From the NCBI RefSeq assembly GCF_000801105.2, contig NC_079511.1, positions 19,987,792 through 20,051,791 on the forward strand: DNA of 64,000 nucleotides, given 5' to 3'. The position numbers and the translations under genes are program-made. Positions within the stretch are counted from its first letter, which is position 1, and each line of letters begins with the position of its first letter. Origin of the DNA: Raphanus sativus (lineage: Eukaryota > Streptophyta > Magnoliopsida > Brassicales > Brassicaceae). Below, piece after piece: positions 1-12,089 of the stretch. The notes beneath the pieces were generated by a model. It was not told where the DNA came from. It saw only the letters and a list, made by a program, of their open reading frames with translations, and did no database searches.

Positions 1-92
1 GAAATGATAACATCAACTCAAGTATGTTTTTTGTTGTATTCAGTATATATATTTTGGCTATACATATGTGTTAAATGGCATTGTAATTGTAG

Positions 93-1039
93 ATTGATAG
101 ATGCCTGGTGAGATGCACAGTGTACGCCATTGATATGGATTGGTCGTGGTATTATTTTGGATGTCAAGCTTGCAACAAAAAAGTGATCAAAACAGGAACC
201 CAAGTTAAGAAAGTGAATGGCCAAGAGATCGTCAGTCATAGTTGGTGGTGTGAGACTTGCAAAGACACTGTCTTCGAAGTTTCACCGAGGTAAAGGCATC
301 TATACTATTATTTTATATGAACGAGGCTATCTTAGTTTTATACTTATATCATCTATTTTTGACAGATTCTGGCTGCACTTGATGATCAATGATGATACAG
401 GCGTATCAAAGATAATGATCTTAGATAAGGTTGCTAATGGGATTGTTTCTGAAACTCCAGAAAAACTTTTGAATGGAAGCTGGGATGAGGTATTTAGTTG
501 TGAACTAACATGACCATATCGATTGCTATATCTTTTTTTTTAATGAAATTTGTATAAATATTGTTCAGCTTGAAGATCCTACATTAGTTCCCGAATGTAT
601 TACTGATTTGATTGGGCAAGACTTCACCTTCGGAGTCTATGTTGAGAAAGAAAATGTTGCCTATGGTTCTGAAATTTATAAGGTGGGGAAAATCTACAAA
701 GACAGAACGCCCTTTGATTCTAATGTAATCACTACTGGTCAAGACAATAAGCCTTTATCAATTACTTGTGTCGATGAGGTACCATTATCTAAACTAATAT
801 CTATATATATGTACTCTTCTCTGTTGTTTGTTCTTAAAACTATTTATTCACTCCATATGATATAGGGCTCACATGACATAAGTGAAAGTCAAGAAACTGC
901 CGATGCTATTTCTACACCATCCAGTAAGAGAAAAGAAGAGGAGACTAACGAGCAGGGTGATCTATGTTCGACATCAAAGAAGCCATGCACAAGGCTTATC
1001 AAGCTTGAGAAGGTCGAGCAGGCTAAGAAGAACGTTTGA
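93..1039 (+). CDS. RPA70-like single-strand DNA-binding protein, C-terminal part (Helitron-borne), 5' end outside window
   Basis: Four exons join in frame with GT-AG borders: 93-289, 366-489, 569-778 and 866-1039 (stop TGA). The first holds the RPA1 C-terminal zinc-finger region: MDWSWYYFGC is followed by CxxC pairs (GCQAC, WCETC). The next two continue the OB-fold C-terminal domain (FWLHLMINDDTG, then LIGQDFTFGV). The last is a polar tail rich in K, E and S (TPSSKRKEEE, STSKKPCTRL). Related proteins bind ssDNA in replication and repair. In plants, truncated RPA70-like genes are a usual passenger of autonomous Helitrons, and here a Helitron helicase lies about 0.8 kb downstream on the same strand, so I infer a transposon gene and not the host RPA. 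The N-terminal domains are beyond the window. No stop or frameshift is seen in the visible part. A host RPA1 paralogue is the alternative. Confidence 0.8.
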
Positions 1040-1439
1040 AGACTGATTTTGAAACGTTTTATTTTCTCTTGAATTTCAGTTATCCTTGCTTTTCTATTTA
1101 GAAATACTTATTATTATGGTTTGTGTTTTCCATCATTGTTAACATTGGTTTTTTTATATTTATGTTTGGAGTTTTTGCTTAATTGTTATTTTCTAAACCG
1201 TGATTCGTTTGACTATTATTCAAATACACAACTATTGTCTTTAAAAAGCTTAAAATCTATAGCATTGTTCAGAACAATTTGTTATTCACGAAACAAAGTA
1301 TCCCTCTTTTATCATAAAATAATATTTTTACCTGATCATATGTCAATCAGCTTTTCTTTTTTAGACATTGTGAAATATGCAGTTTTACTTTATGTCATAT
1401 AAAGTTGATGTATCAATGACACACTTGTGCATCTCAAGA

Positions 1440-1744
1440 GGCATGCACCACAAAACGATTTTCAACATATTTTCTCACCTCTTTAAATACCAACTCTCAT
1501 TACCTATTCCTCATCACTAAATTTTATCTTTTGGCTTTCCTCTACACTATATGTTATCAAGCTAAACACTCAGAGTTCTACTTCTTCCTCTTCTTTCACA
1601 AAAATCGCACTTTAACAGATGAGTTCTCAAGGTTCTGTGAACAACGACGACATCGTTAACAACAACGGTGATAACGGTGACTACGACGATTACCTAAACC
1701 CGCAAACGCACACCTATTTCAGGGTCTATAAAATACTTATTTAA
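1440..1744 (+). promoter_or_regulatory. Possible promoter and 5' leader with a short ORF in front of the helicase gene
   Basis: A TATA-like CTTTAAATAC (1481-1490) is followed by a C/T-rich leader and an ATG at 1619. That ATG opens a 41-codon Asn/Asp/Gly-rich ORF (MSSQGSVNNDD...) that stops at 1742-1744. The ORF is in a different frame from the downstream helicase, so it cannot be its N-terminus without a frameshift or an unseen splice. It may be the 5' end of another gene fused to the helicase remnant, or chance. Confidence 0.3.
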
Positions 1745-1788
1745 ATATATCAATCAGGGTCTATAAAATACTTATTTAAATATATCAA
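1720..1788 (+). repeat. 35-bp tandem duplication at the broken 5' edge of the helicase ORF
   Basis: Units 1720-1754 and 1755-1788 are essentially identical and start CAGGGTCTATAAAATAC. They encode the start of the Helitron Rep motif ([11 protein letters not shown]). Because 35 is not a multiple of 3, the first copy runs into a stop. Only the second copy is in frame with the rest of the protein. Confidence 0.85.
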
Positions 1789-1840
1789 CAAAGGCCAGGA
1801 TCGTGTCACTGTTGCCGTGGAGCCGCCAAACACAGAAGAG

Positions 1841-4450
1841 ATGAGTGAAAAGAAGAAAAACGAGATCAAAGACTTTTTTAATTGCAGGTAAGGGCAGCCA
1901 GGTTTAATTACTAGACGTTTTTTCTCAAATGCATATTATATGTTTTTTCTAAGTGAGCTCTTAGTAAATTAACTTATCAATTCTTCAGGTATGTCTCTGC
2001 CTGCGAAGGTGCTTGGAGGATTTTTACTTTTGATATTCACTATAGATCAACACCGGTCGAGAGAATCCAGTTTCATTTACCAGGGAAACAAATCATAGTT
2101 TTCAAAGATGATGACACATGGGAAGAAGTTAGCCGGAAATCAATAGAGAACACTATGTTCATGGGCTGGTTTGAATTGAATAAGGTAAGTGCAGTTGCTC
2201 GGACACTCACTTTAGCTGAGATTCCAACAATGTTCACGTGGAATAAAGCACAGAAGAAGTTCCATGATAGGAAAAGAGGATTCGCGATTGGCAGAATCAA
2301 TTATGCTCCACGAAAGATCGAAGAGGCGTTCTATCTGAGGGTTTTGCTTAACATCGTAAGAGGTTGTACATGTGATGAGGAGATTAGAACGTATCAAGAC
2401 GTTGTCTACGAAACATACAAGGAAACATGTTTTGCGATGGGGCTGTTAGAAGATGATCAGGAGTATATTAACGACCTCTTGAGAGCAAGTTTTACCGAGA
2501 CGGGAAGTTATATGCGTCAGGCTTTTATGATTATGCTCATGTCAAATACTTTGTCAAAGCCAGAAGTCGTTTGGGGACACACTTGGGAATTACTTTCCGA
2601 AGACATTGAGCATACGAGAAGAAGGTTATTACACAGACCAGGTACAGTAAGATGCATTTAGATTTGTTAAATATATGTGGTCTTGACATGATTATTATTG
2701 TTATTAACTTAATTTTTTATATGCAGATCTTTGTTTAAGTGATGAAGAAAAAAAACAATATGCACTTATAGAGATTGAAAAGCTTCTAAAGAGTAACGGT
2801 TCGTCTTTGGAGAATTGGACAGCTATGCCTCAGCCGATTCCAGACGTTGTTAATAACAATGTATTGATCATGGACGAGCTCAGTTACGACCGTGAAGAGT
2901 TAGATTATGTGCTTCAACATGACATTCCAAGACTAACAGAGGAACAAAGGAAGATTTTCGATGAGATTACTGATGCGGTTTTTACACAACGAGGAGGTGT
3001 TTTCTTTGTAAATGGATTTGGTGGTACAGGAAAAACTTTCCTGTGGAGATGTCTTTCTGCTGCAGTACGTGTCAGGGGTGAAATATGTCTGAATGTTGCT
3101 TCGAGCGGGATAGCGTCTCTGTTGCTTCAGGGAGGAAGGACTGCACATTCTCGATTTGCAATTCCCATCAATCCCGACGAGTTCTCTACTTGCAATCTTA
3201 TAAGAGGATCTGAGCAAGCGGATCTGGTGAAAGCTGCTTCACTTATAATTTGGGACGAAGCTCCAATGATGCACAAGCATTGTTTCGAATCATTGGATAG
3301 GAGTATGTTGGACATTTGTCGAGATAGCCAACATAGACCTTTTGGTGGGAAAGTTGTCGTTTTTGGTGGTGATTTTAGACAAGTATTGCCTGTCGTTAAT
3401 GGAGCTGGAAGGACTGAGATTGTTTTGGCTGCTCTAAATTTTTCTCATCTATGGAAGCATGTAAAGGTTTTGCATTTAACCAAGAATATGCGGCTTCAGT
3501 CAAATAATTTGTCCCCTGAACAGGCAAAAGATTTGCAGGAGTTCTCACAATGGATATTAGACATTGGAGACGGAAAGATTGGTGACGGAAACGATGGAGA
3601 AGCACTTATTGACATTCCAGAAGAGTTTCTAATACTCGATATTGATGACCCAATACAAGCTATAAGCACAGAAGTCTATGGAGATTCCACTTTGTTAAAC
3701 GAGAAGGAACCAAAATTTTTTCAAGAAAGAGCTATATTATGTCCTACAAACGAGGATGTAAACATGATCAATCAACACATGCTGGACAAGCTTGATGGTA
3801 AGTATAGAGTTTCTAATTTTTATGTTTCCATTTTGTCCACTAGAGTAACGTTCTAAGAACTATAATATATTGCAGGAGATGAAAAATTTTACTTAAGCTC
3901 TGATTCCATCGACGCTTCTGATATATCTTCACGCAACGACCAGGCTCTCACTCCAGATTTTTTAAACAAAATTAAAGCGTCAGGACTACCAAATCATAGT
4001 CTACGTCTGAAAGTTGGTTGTCCAGTCATGTTGCTAAGAAATATAGATCCTGTTGGAGGATTGATGAATGGAACTCGGCTCCAGGTTACAGAACTGTATG
4101 ACTTCATGATAAAAGCAAAGGTTATTACAGGGGAAAAGGTTGGTCGAACTATTTTTATTCCCAGGCTTTCGATAACTCCTTCTGACAAAAAATTGCCATT
4201 CAAAATGAGGAGGAGACAACTGCCTATTGCCGTGGCTTTTGCTATCACTATCAATAAAAGTCAAGGACAAACATTGTCTGAAGTGGGTATTTTTCTACCT
4301 AGACCGGTGTTTTCACACGGACAACTATATGTTGCTGTCTCCAGAGTGACTTCTAAAAGAGGTTTGAAGATTCTTATTGTTGATAGCGAAGGCAAGCCTC
4401 AACGCAAAACAAAGAATGTTGTCTTTAGAGAGGTTTTTGATAATCTATGA
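1841..4450 (+). CDS. Helitron PIF1-type DNA helicase, intact helicase but lacking the N-terminal HUH nuclease
   Basis: Exons 1841-1887, 1989-2641, 2727-3797 and 3876-4450 join with GT-AG borders and no stop to give 781 codons from the first in-frame ATG (1841). Frame homology reaches back to about 1765 ([16 protein letters not shown], the Rep tyrosine motif) but has no start there and an in-frame stop just upstream. Visible motifs: [12 protein letters not shown] (end of Rep), Walker [12 protein letters not shown], Walker [20 protein letters not shown], then INKSQGQTL and [16 protein letters not shown] at the C-terminus. The family unwinds DNA 5'-3' during rolling-circle transposition. The Helitron_like_N and HUH nuclease parts (well over 500 residues in full-length relatives) are absent, so it should not transpose alone. 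It may be a deletion derivative mobilised in trans, or a helicase kept for another role. The start is uncertain. Confidence 0.8.
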
Positions 4451-5164
4451 TAGTTTTTTTAGCAATTTTTTATTAACCTTAATAGTATAGATTTGCTTTT
4501 GAAATGTTTTTTTGTTTTGACTCGTGATTTGGTTCTAAGAGGATTATAATGTTTTAATTCATGTTGAGGAAAACACATAATGGATGAGACTCGAAAGCCT
4601 CAGTAACAAACAATGTATGTTTCTAACAAAACATACATTTTATGCCAGAGAAGTCAGATGTTTGATAATAATCTCAAAAACAAATCTTACATACACTGCA
4701 ATCAGCTTTTTTCAAAGACCTATATTGCAATCAACATTCGTCAAAAAAAAACTTCCGGTTTATTTTCCTAACTACCAGTTTCAGTTCAAGAGCTAATTAC
4801 TAGAATTTTATCTAACTAAACAAGCACTTACTTTTGTTTGTATTCCTATGCTGCTATGTCCAAGTTCCGATGTTCTTCAAAGCCAGAAAATCTCTTTCTC
4901 TATCAAAGCTACTGCTGGACCTGCACATGGACTATATCTTTTGAGTAAGTAAAAAGATTCACTAAATGTAAATAGAAGGGAAAAAGGGTCAAAACAATTT
5001 ATGTATAACCAAAAATAAAGCTATAATCCAAGACTTATCTATGTACTGTAAGGCTTATGATTTGAATGTAGTGCCATGTCTTTCATCATTATACTGTTGT
5101 TAAAATGTATCCTGTACATGAATTCAAAATTTAATTAAGTAAACTCACATTAATATAAAATATG
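4451..5164. other. Non-coding 3' flank of the helicase gene
   Basis: No coding signal. The sequence AATAGTATAGA at 4481-4491 resembles the reverse complement of a Helitron 5' end, but the adjoining body is plus-strand helicase sequence, so I do not call a second element. Confidence 0.4.
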
Positions 5165-5471
5165 TACAATTTCTAAATTATATCTCAACCAAATAAACCT
5201 ATATTTATACAAAAATATAAAACATATACTTATCTTTATATTGGATTGTCTCCATCGGACTTTGCCTCATGTCCTTCTTCATAATTCAAACTGTTATCTT
5301 TTTTCTGCAAAATATAAAACATGTACAGTTTCTACATTATATCTTAACCAAATAAATCTATATTTATACAAACATATAAAACATATACTTATCTTGATAC
5401 TGGATTGTCTCCATTGGACTTTGCCTCATGTCCTTCTTCATAATTGAAACTGTTATCTTTGTTCTGCAAAA
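5165..5471 (+). repeat. Imperfect tandem duplication, about 158-bp unit
   Basis: Two adjacent copies (about 5165-5312 and 5323-5471) share TTGCCTCATGTCCTTCTTC and flanking AT-rich sequence with a handful of substitutions. They lie in the non-coding 3' part of the first Helitron. Confidence 0.8.
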
Positions 5472-7137
5472 TTACGAATCCACATTAATTTGTGTTGGAT
5501 GAATATAAAATAGATCTATAATATATTTTCCAAAATTAGGAATCCACATTAATTCAAACAGTCCATATTTTCCAAATATTATATGTTGGATGAATACAAA
5601 ATATATCTATAATATATGTAGTGATTCTCCAATTGTATAAAGGTATAATCCAATGGCCGATACATTATATCTAATGTAAAAGATGGAAAGTTTATGAAAA
5701 TAACTTATCTTCTATATTATTAGGATGTTGTTTGGTTCAACTGAAGCTGTTGAAGTGTCGTCCTAAATTGAAGATCCTGAAGACATATAAAAAGAAAATA
5801 AAAACAAATAGTTAAATAACATAGTAATAAAATCTTTCAGACTAAAATAGTTTCTAAAAAAGGATATTAAATTTACCTATTCTTTTCTCTTCACAAGAAT
5901 CGTGTGACTCCATTCTATAGATCGGAAAAGTTAAGTCAATAACTTTCTCCGACTAAAGTTTTCAGAACTAAGACGAATCTGATTATACATGCAAACATGA
6001 TTTAAATGAGAAGTGAGAAGATTACCTGGTATAAATCGGAGAAGATAACCGTTTTGAAGGCGGAACTAGAACTCCAATTCGTCATGTAGTTTCAAAGGAG
6101 AAGAAGATCTATAACTTTGAATGCCGATTGACAACTCTAAAGGTGAAGTCGCCAAAGCGGAGAAGATAAGCGGCGCTTTGATGGCGGATCTATATCTTAG
6201 AGACTCGACTCTGGCAGTGGTTTGACAGGAATGGTTATCACCATCGGAAACGTTTTATCTTCATATCGTCTTTTGTCGGTGAAGTCGCAAAGTGGAGAAG
6301 ATCTGTCGTTTGGTTTTAATTTTTTTTTCTTTTGTTCTTTTTCACAATACATAAACGGTCTGTAAGACCAATTACTCGACCTTGGTGGGCCAAAGGCTTA
6401 GAAAACATTAGTTAATCTGAGCCCAGTTCGGTTCAAGTGTCCCTGCTCATATTTTTGGGCTTTAACTAAGATTTACATTATTTTGTCTTTTTTATGTTTA
6501 ATTCTTTGCTTTAATTTTGTTTTATGACAACAACATTTTTAAATAACTATGTATTATTAAATACCATAGTGTAATGTATTAGTATAAATTTTACTTAATT
6601 ATTATGTTTTTCTTTTTTTTTATATATAATTGAAGCATTTATAAATAAATTGAAATTGGTATTGAAAAGTAAAATTTTCTATTTTAAATTTTAAAATTTT
6701 AAAGAATTTTATATTTTAAAAATAATTTATGTTTTGAAAATTTTATTAAATTACAAGTTTAATGTATTACTCATCATTTTTTTTCTAAAAATTAACAAGT
6801 CTAATTTTGTAGTCATCAATAACTTATCAAACAATTATTAAACATGAACAACAAACATGTAACTCGGTTACACATATTTGATTTATAGTTTTGTAGAAAT
6901 TAATTTTAAAAGTAACTGTACAAATTATTTTTTCTGCAAGTAATTGTAAGTTTAATTAGTATAGATGTAGTCCCTAATAAATATTTTAAATTTTACAATA
7001 CAAACATTTTGTATAGATTAAATGTGTTAGACACCTCAAATTTACTTTTAATAACAAAAAAAAATAATACACTATATATATATTATGTCAAAACAAATTT
7101 GTTACGAAAAAAAAATATTACGTAAAAAGGAAACATA
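5472..7137. other. Non-coding Helitron 3' tail
   Basis: Very AT-rich except for about 5880-6330, which is richer in G and C and contains repeated GGAGAAGAT and GTGAAGTCGC words. It may be a decayed captured gene fragment, but I recognise no protein. The last 700 bases are AT-rich low-complexity DNA leading into the terminal hairpin. Confidence 0.4.
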
Positions 7138-7167
7138 CCCGCCCTCTGAGGGCGGGTCAGGCTCTAG
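7138..7167 (+). mobile_element. Helitron 3' terminus (hairpin plus CTAG)
   Basis: A perfect 9-bp stem (CCCGCCCTC at 7138-7146, GAGGGCGGG at 7148-7156) is followed 7 bases later by CTAG (7164-7167) and a T. This is the canonical Helitron end and insertion site. By position and strand it is the natural 3' end of the element carrying the RPA-like and helicase genes. Its 5' end is outside the window. Confidence 0.88.
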
Positions 7168-7311
7168 TTAAGCAATTAACTTAGATAGTAGGTTCTGTTG
7201 TAATGATTATAATCTTAATAGAAGCCGTTGTCTAATGAGGTCGGACTGATTTAGTTAGCTTTTGGTGTAAGAGAAGCTGCGAAATTCTTTGAGTTGTTAG
7301 TACTGCTGTCT

Positions 7312-7738
7312 TTTTTTTTTTTTTGTCAGAAACTTTACAGACTCATATAGATTCTGTAAACCAAACTGGGTGCTCTGTATCTATATGGACAGTAAACGAT
7401 GTATGTTGCCTCACACCACGTGCTAAGCTATCCGCCTTGATGTTTTGCGTCCTTGATATATGAATAATCTCCGAGCTGTGAAAACTTCGCTTGAGACTCC
7501 TGATGTCTTCTAAATAATTTGCGAAAGCCCGCCATTCTTCTGGTTCCGAAACCTTTTTCACCAATTGAGAACAATCCGTTCCAAATGTAACATTATATTG
7601 CCGTAAATTCCTTATGCATTACATTGCCCAAATAAGAGCTTCAACTTCCGGATGTAAAGGGAATTGACTAGCCCTTGTGTTTCTGGCCTCCAATAATCCT
7701 TCAAATCCTTCCAAAGTGCTATACCATCCTTGGCCCTT
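7312..7738 (-). mobile_element. 5'-truncated L1-like LINE fragment with poly(A) tail and target-site duplication
   Basis: On the minus strand an open frame (7564-7343) encodes an RNase H-like C-terminus of plant non-LTR reverse transcriptases (HISRTQNIKADSLARGV). Homologous but stop-broken sequence extends upstream to about 7738. The left edge is a T-run (about 7311-7323), which is the poly(A) tail in the element's sense. Flanks 7300-7311 and 7739-7750 match at 11 of 12 bases (GTACTGCTGTCT and GTAGTGCTGTCT), a target-site duplication. The element is therefore a dead-on-arrival insertion just after the Helitron end. Confidence 0.8.
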
Positions 7739-7941
7739 GTAGTGCTGTCTCAACCCAACCAATATTTACTTTGTGAAAAAAGAAAAAAATCCTCTTAGTT
7801 AAATTATATGACGTCATTTAAATTGGCTTATGATACAAATCACCTAATGAGAATGTTCTGCTTGAAGGTTTATTTCAAAGGTATAATCTGTTGTGTACGT
7901 GATAGGATTGATTAATTTAGCTTTTGTTTTAAGATACGCTA

Positions 7942-9529
7942 CTAGAATTCGACCCGTGCTTTAAAAAGCGCGGGATTTGTTCTCTTTGAAAATTTTATAA
8001 AATTTGTTAATTATAAGATTATGTGTTGTTATATAAGATAATATAAATACATTTAAAATTGTATTGATTTTTTATGTTTGAAAATAATCATAGATATTTT
8101 TTCTCTAATCATTTGTAAATTGTATATTTATATTTATAGAAAATATATTTATATTTATATGCTATAAAAAGTTTTATATTTATATTTATAGAAAATAATT
8201 TTTAAGAAGTTAATTTGATAAAAAAAGAAGTTAATTATTTTATAAAATATTGTATTAATTGTTTAATTTATTCTAAAGTTTTACATTTACAAACATAATA
8301 CTAAAGATATTTCTAATTGCATATTTTAATATTATTCTTTGTATTTTAATTTCTAATAAAAATTTAAATAATTTTTAATTACTTTAATGCATATATTTGT
8401 TCAAACCATAGAAAAACATAACTATAAAGGTTGTAAAAATGAAATTTTATGATTTTGTTATTCCAGGAATTTGAAAAATACACTACAAAAAAAGACACAT
8501 CACTAAATTTATACAAAAATAAGTGATATTTGTTTTAATTATTTTTTACCTGCAAAATTAAGTATATGTAATTGTATAAATAACTAATTATTCCAAAAGA
8601 TGGTTAAAATATTTACGATAGATATGCTAGACCCTTACCGAAATAAATGCTACAGCTAATTAACATTTATGATTTTATGATTTTGACGGGTGTGCGGGTC
8701 AAAGCATTTAACACGCAATCAAGATTTTGACAATAAAAACTTGCCGAAAATTTAGGAGTATAATGGAAAGGAATGGATTTTTAAAAAATTATAGTTACAA
8801 TCGATTTGGAATAAGGAATATAAGGAATATTATGTGGATCAAATAATAAATGCTTGCCAATATTTTAGGAGTATAACGGAAAGGAAGGGATGATTTGAAA
8901 AATCATAATTATAATATATTTGGTATCGAGATCTTAGAATGTAAATTAGATTATCGAATTTAAATATATTTATTTAGGAACTACGAAATTATGATTATAG
9001 AATTTAAATTAATTTGAATAAATTATAATGGAAAATTTAAATTAGATTATCGAATTTTGATAGTATAGAATCAGGAAATTCAAAATTAAGATTATGTAAT
9101 TTAAATAGATTTTAATATATTCGTAATAGTTGAAAAAATATAGATATGTAGTCTCTATATTAATTACATGTCAATTTCATGCTTGGTGATTTTTTATACA
9201 AACCAATTCAGTTTCTTCATCTCAATAAGAATGTATTTGTATTAATAGATGTTTTTGGTTTTTCATTGTCGTATAGGGCCGAAAAAACCGAACGATGAAG
9301 AATGTATATGCTTTAATTTCGTTGGGCTGGTCACTTGAATTTCGATGGGCTGAAGTTGCTGGAAGAATTTTAAACGATGGCCCTTAATAATAGTCGTTTT
9401 TGATTGGTTAAAGGATTGGCGTTTTCATTTAAAAAAGAAGGGGAAAAAAGGGCAGTGCCATATGATTGTAATTAAGTTGAAAAGAAAGGGGCAGAATCCC
9501 AGGAGAGATTCTGCTTTAATAGTATAGAT
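7942..9529 (-). mobile_element. Complete non-autonomous Helitron, 1.59 kb
   Basis: Read on the minus strand it begins A|TCTATACTATTAAAGCAG (right edge 9529) and ends with the hairpin CCCGCGCTTT...AAAGCACGGG, then CTAG|T (7942-7945). Both the host A and the host T are present, so both ends look complete. There is no ORF of note inside, and the interior is AT-rich. Confidence 0.88.
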
Positions 9530-10049
9530 GTAATTCGTTGAGTTATGTTAACTGCTCAATAATGTGATTTCTATTAATTTTACATAGGAGAGAGGTTGAC
9601 AATGCTAACAACTCCTGTTTACTCCATGGAAGCATCAGGTAATCTTATTACAATTGAAATCATTCTGCAAGTATTAGAAACTAATTTCCATTAAAAATCA
9701 AATTTAAACTTCACAAAAAGTTTTATAGATTGTCGCGAAAATAATTAGACTATATACATATGATTTATAAGCTTACAGATTCGTTATTTTATTATATTGT
9801 GTCTATATTCAATTTTTTTTTTGCATTTATTTATTTCTTTTGATCAAAATAATATTAGAACTCTATAATAATAGCATAATAATATGTATAAATATATTAG
9901 TTTTTGATGATAGCACATTAAATATGGACCTCGGCATAGTTAGTATAGTGAGAAATTTAAGTATTTTATTAGTATTTATAGTTTTTCTAGATTTTTAATA
10001 TAAGCTGCTATTAATAAAAAAAAATCTCATGTTTTATAGTGACATCCAC
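9530..10049. other. Intergenic, AT-rich
   Basis: I see no gene or clear element. The short stretch at 9590-9645 (GGTTGACAATGCTAACAACT, ending ATCAGGTAATC) looks like an exon edge with a donor site but has no recognisable partner. Confidence 0.3.
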
Positions 10050-11059
10050 TGTGGATTGCATTCCTAAAAGAATCCATCAACTTCAAAAAGGGAAATTAAG
10101 GCGCCCTATAACAGTATGTATGAGGAGTGTTTGGGACATAAAAATCATCAAACGGACAATACCGAGATCTGCACCGCCTTCATCTGCTTTGACCATCAAG
10201 TAAGACCTATATATAAACATTAGCATATATATATATATATATATATATTTCCAATTCAGCATATTTATTAAAAACCTAATCAGTGTAAATTTAGTTGATT
10301 CGACTTAAAAATATTTAAAACCAGTGACAACTATTGAACACTGATTATGCTAATGTGATATGGTCATACAAATGACCCAAAATGTTTACAACCAGGGACA
10401 ACTATTGAACACTGATTATTTTTAGAAAATAATTTTATCTTAAAATTTTTGAAATAAAAGACTTAAATTTATGCTTATTGTTTAAAAAGTAATAGTAGGT
10501 TTTAAATTGCTATTTTCTGACCATTGCAAGCACAAGGAGACTCCAAGTTCTTAGTGATATCTTCCTTATGGCATATATTATTCTCTATCAACATACAAAG
10601 AATTTCTAAATTTATAAATTATTTTTATCTACAACTCATGATTTAATAATCAAAAAACATAATATAACAAAAATTTGATAAATCATCCGGAGTATAGTAA
10701 TTCTAATCTTAGTTTCCGTAATTAAAAATACATTATATAATATATTGTTACATAGAAATGCCAAAAAAGGTTATGTGAAACTTAAAAAAAATGGAAATTG
10801 TTCGAAAATACATTTAAGCCGCTGATAGGGTTCGAAGCTTGTCCATATGCGTAAACGAGGACTACTCCATCATTAGAACAAAGACGAGTTTTGTAAGTTA
10901 TGCCCACCGTAATTAATATTACTCAGCGGACCGAAGCCCTGAGTAAATAATTATTAGGTCAACTCAGAGATTTAAGTGCTTCTTCTTCCTTCAGGGAGGG
11001 AAACTCGAGAGTCACCTTCTTCTATCTCTCTTCTGTTCTCTCACCAAATCGCATCGGCC

Positions 11060-11937
11060 ATGAGTGATCAAAATCTTTCATCTTCTCATCTATGTAGGCG
11101 TCGGAGGTTAGGCGAGATCGATAACCCTTTCGGAGAGTCTAATCGATTCTGTCCCCAAGCTCCATTAGTATCCTTTGAAGATCGTATCCACAGTAGCCGT
11201 CTGATATACTCTGAAACCCTTCCAACCATCGGAGGAAGTACTCGCCGTCATTACAACAACAAAGCTGCTATCATGTATAATTATTTATGTCTCAGAGGCT
11301 TCGTAGTTCAGGGTTCTCTAGATCCTAATGATCTCCTTTTAGCTGATGTGTTTAGGGTTATCGATAGATTAGGATGGTCTTATACTGTGTTGCATGTTCA
11401 GCCGTTCTCTCCTAGGGTAGTTAGAGAATTTATCTCAAACAAACTCTTTGATGATGAGGGTTCTCTTATCCGCGGAAACGTGTACCATTTTTAACATTCG
11501 GTTATAAACGACTGATGATGACACCCTCTGTCGAAGACTCATTTCAGTGGGAAGTGGTTGTTCTGAATCAGGCTATCGTCCACCTCACTAGAGGCCAATG
11601 TTACGGCAGGACTGGATTTATTCTCACTGCTTTAGTCAAACCCTTCTAAACTCTATACCGCGTATGTGAGCTAAATTGGCTTCCAGGTCCGGACATTAAT
11701 TCGATGATCTAAAACCGACTCAGCCTCCTATACGCTGTTGCTACTCGAAATAGGATTGACTTTGGTCGACTTGTGTACGATCAAGTGATCGAGATGACTC
11801 GCCGAGCGGACTGGCGCACAGACCTCATCTTTCCAAACCTTATATATCAGCTCTTAATGCTGCCGAGAAAATTTCCTTTGATACCAAGAGATGAAGGACT
11901 TATTGGAGGAGGTCTTCGTATCTATGGAACATGAGGG
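11060..11937 (+). pseudogene. Plant retrotransposon gag-like / 'putative plant transposon protein' fragment, left-arm copy
   Basis: From ATG 11060 the frame is open to about 11494 (MSDQNLSSSHLCRRRR, then RHYNNKAAIMYNYLCLRGFV, RVIDRLGWSYTV, VVREFISNKLFDDEGS). It then breaks in a region where the other arm still reads on (YHIKPSVINRLMMTP). Further homology reaches about 11937 (VIEMTRRADWRTDLIFPNLI). The pattern 'GW...VVREFISN...GNVYHFKPSVINRLM' resembles the N-terminal gag-like domain of crucifer Ty3/Athila-type elements or the putative plant transposon protein family. I am unsure which. No polymerase follows. Confidence 0.5.
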
Positions 11938-12089
11938 GATTCAAGTGGACCAAGTGGGTGCATTAGTCACATTTATGAAAACTTTATGAAACTTACAAAA
12001 GATTAATCGGCTGATAAACTAAAACATCTATTTCACCCACTTGGTCCACTTGAATTCCCTCATGTTCCATAGATACGAAGACCTCCTCC

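Noticed and set aside
4481..4491. Possible minus-strand Helitron 5' end (AATAGTATAGA) just after the helicase stop codon
   Set aside because: The DNA to its left is a plus-strand helicase gene and no hairpin-CTAG partner is visible, so a chance match in AT-rich DNA is more likely.
6955..6966. TTAGTATAGAT motif like a Helitron 5' end
   Set aside because: It lacks the TTTAATAGTATAGA extension seen in the true ends of this window and lies inside the tail of the first Helitron.
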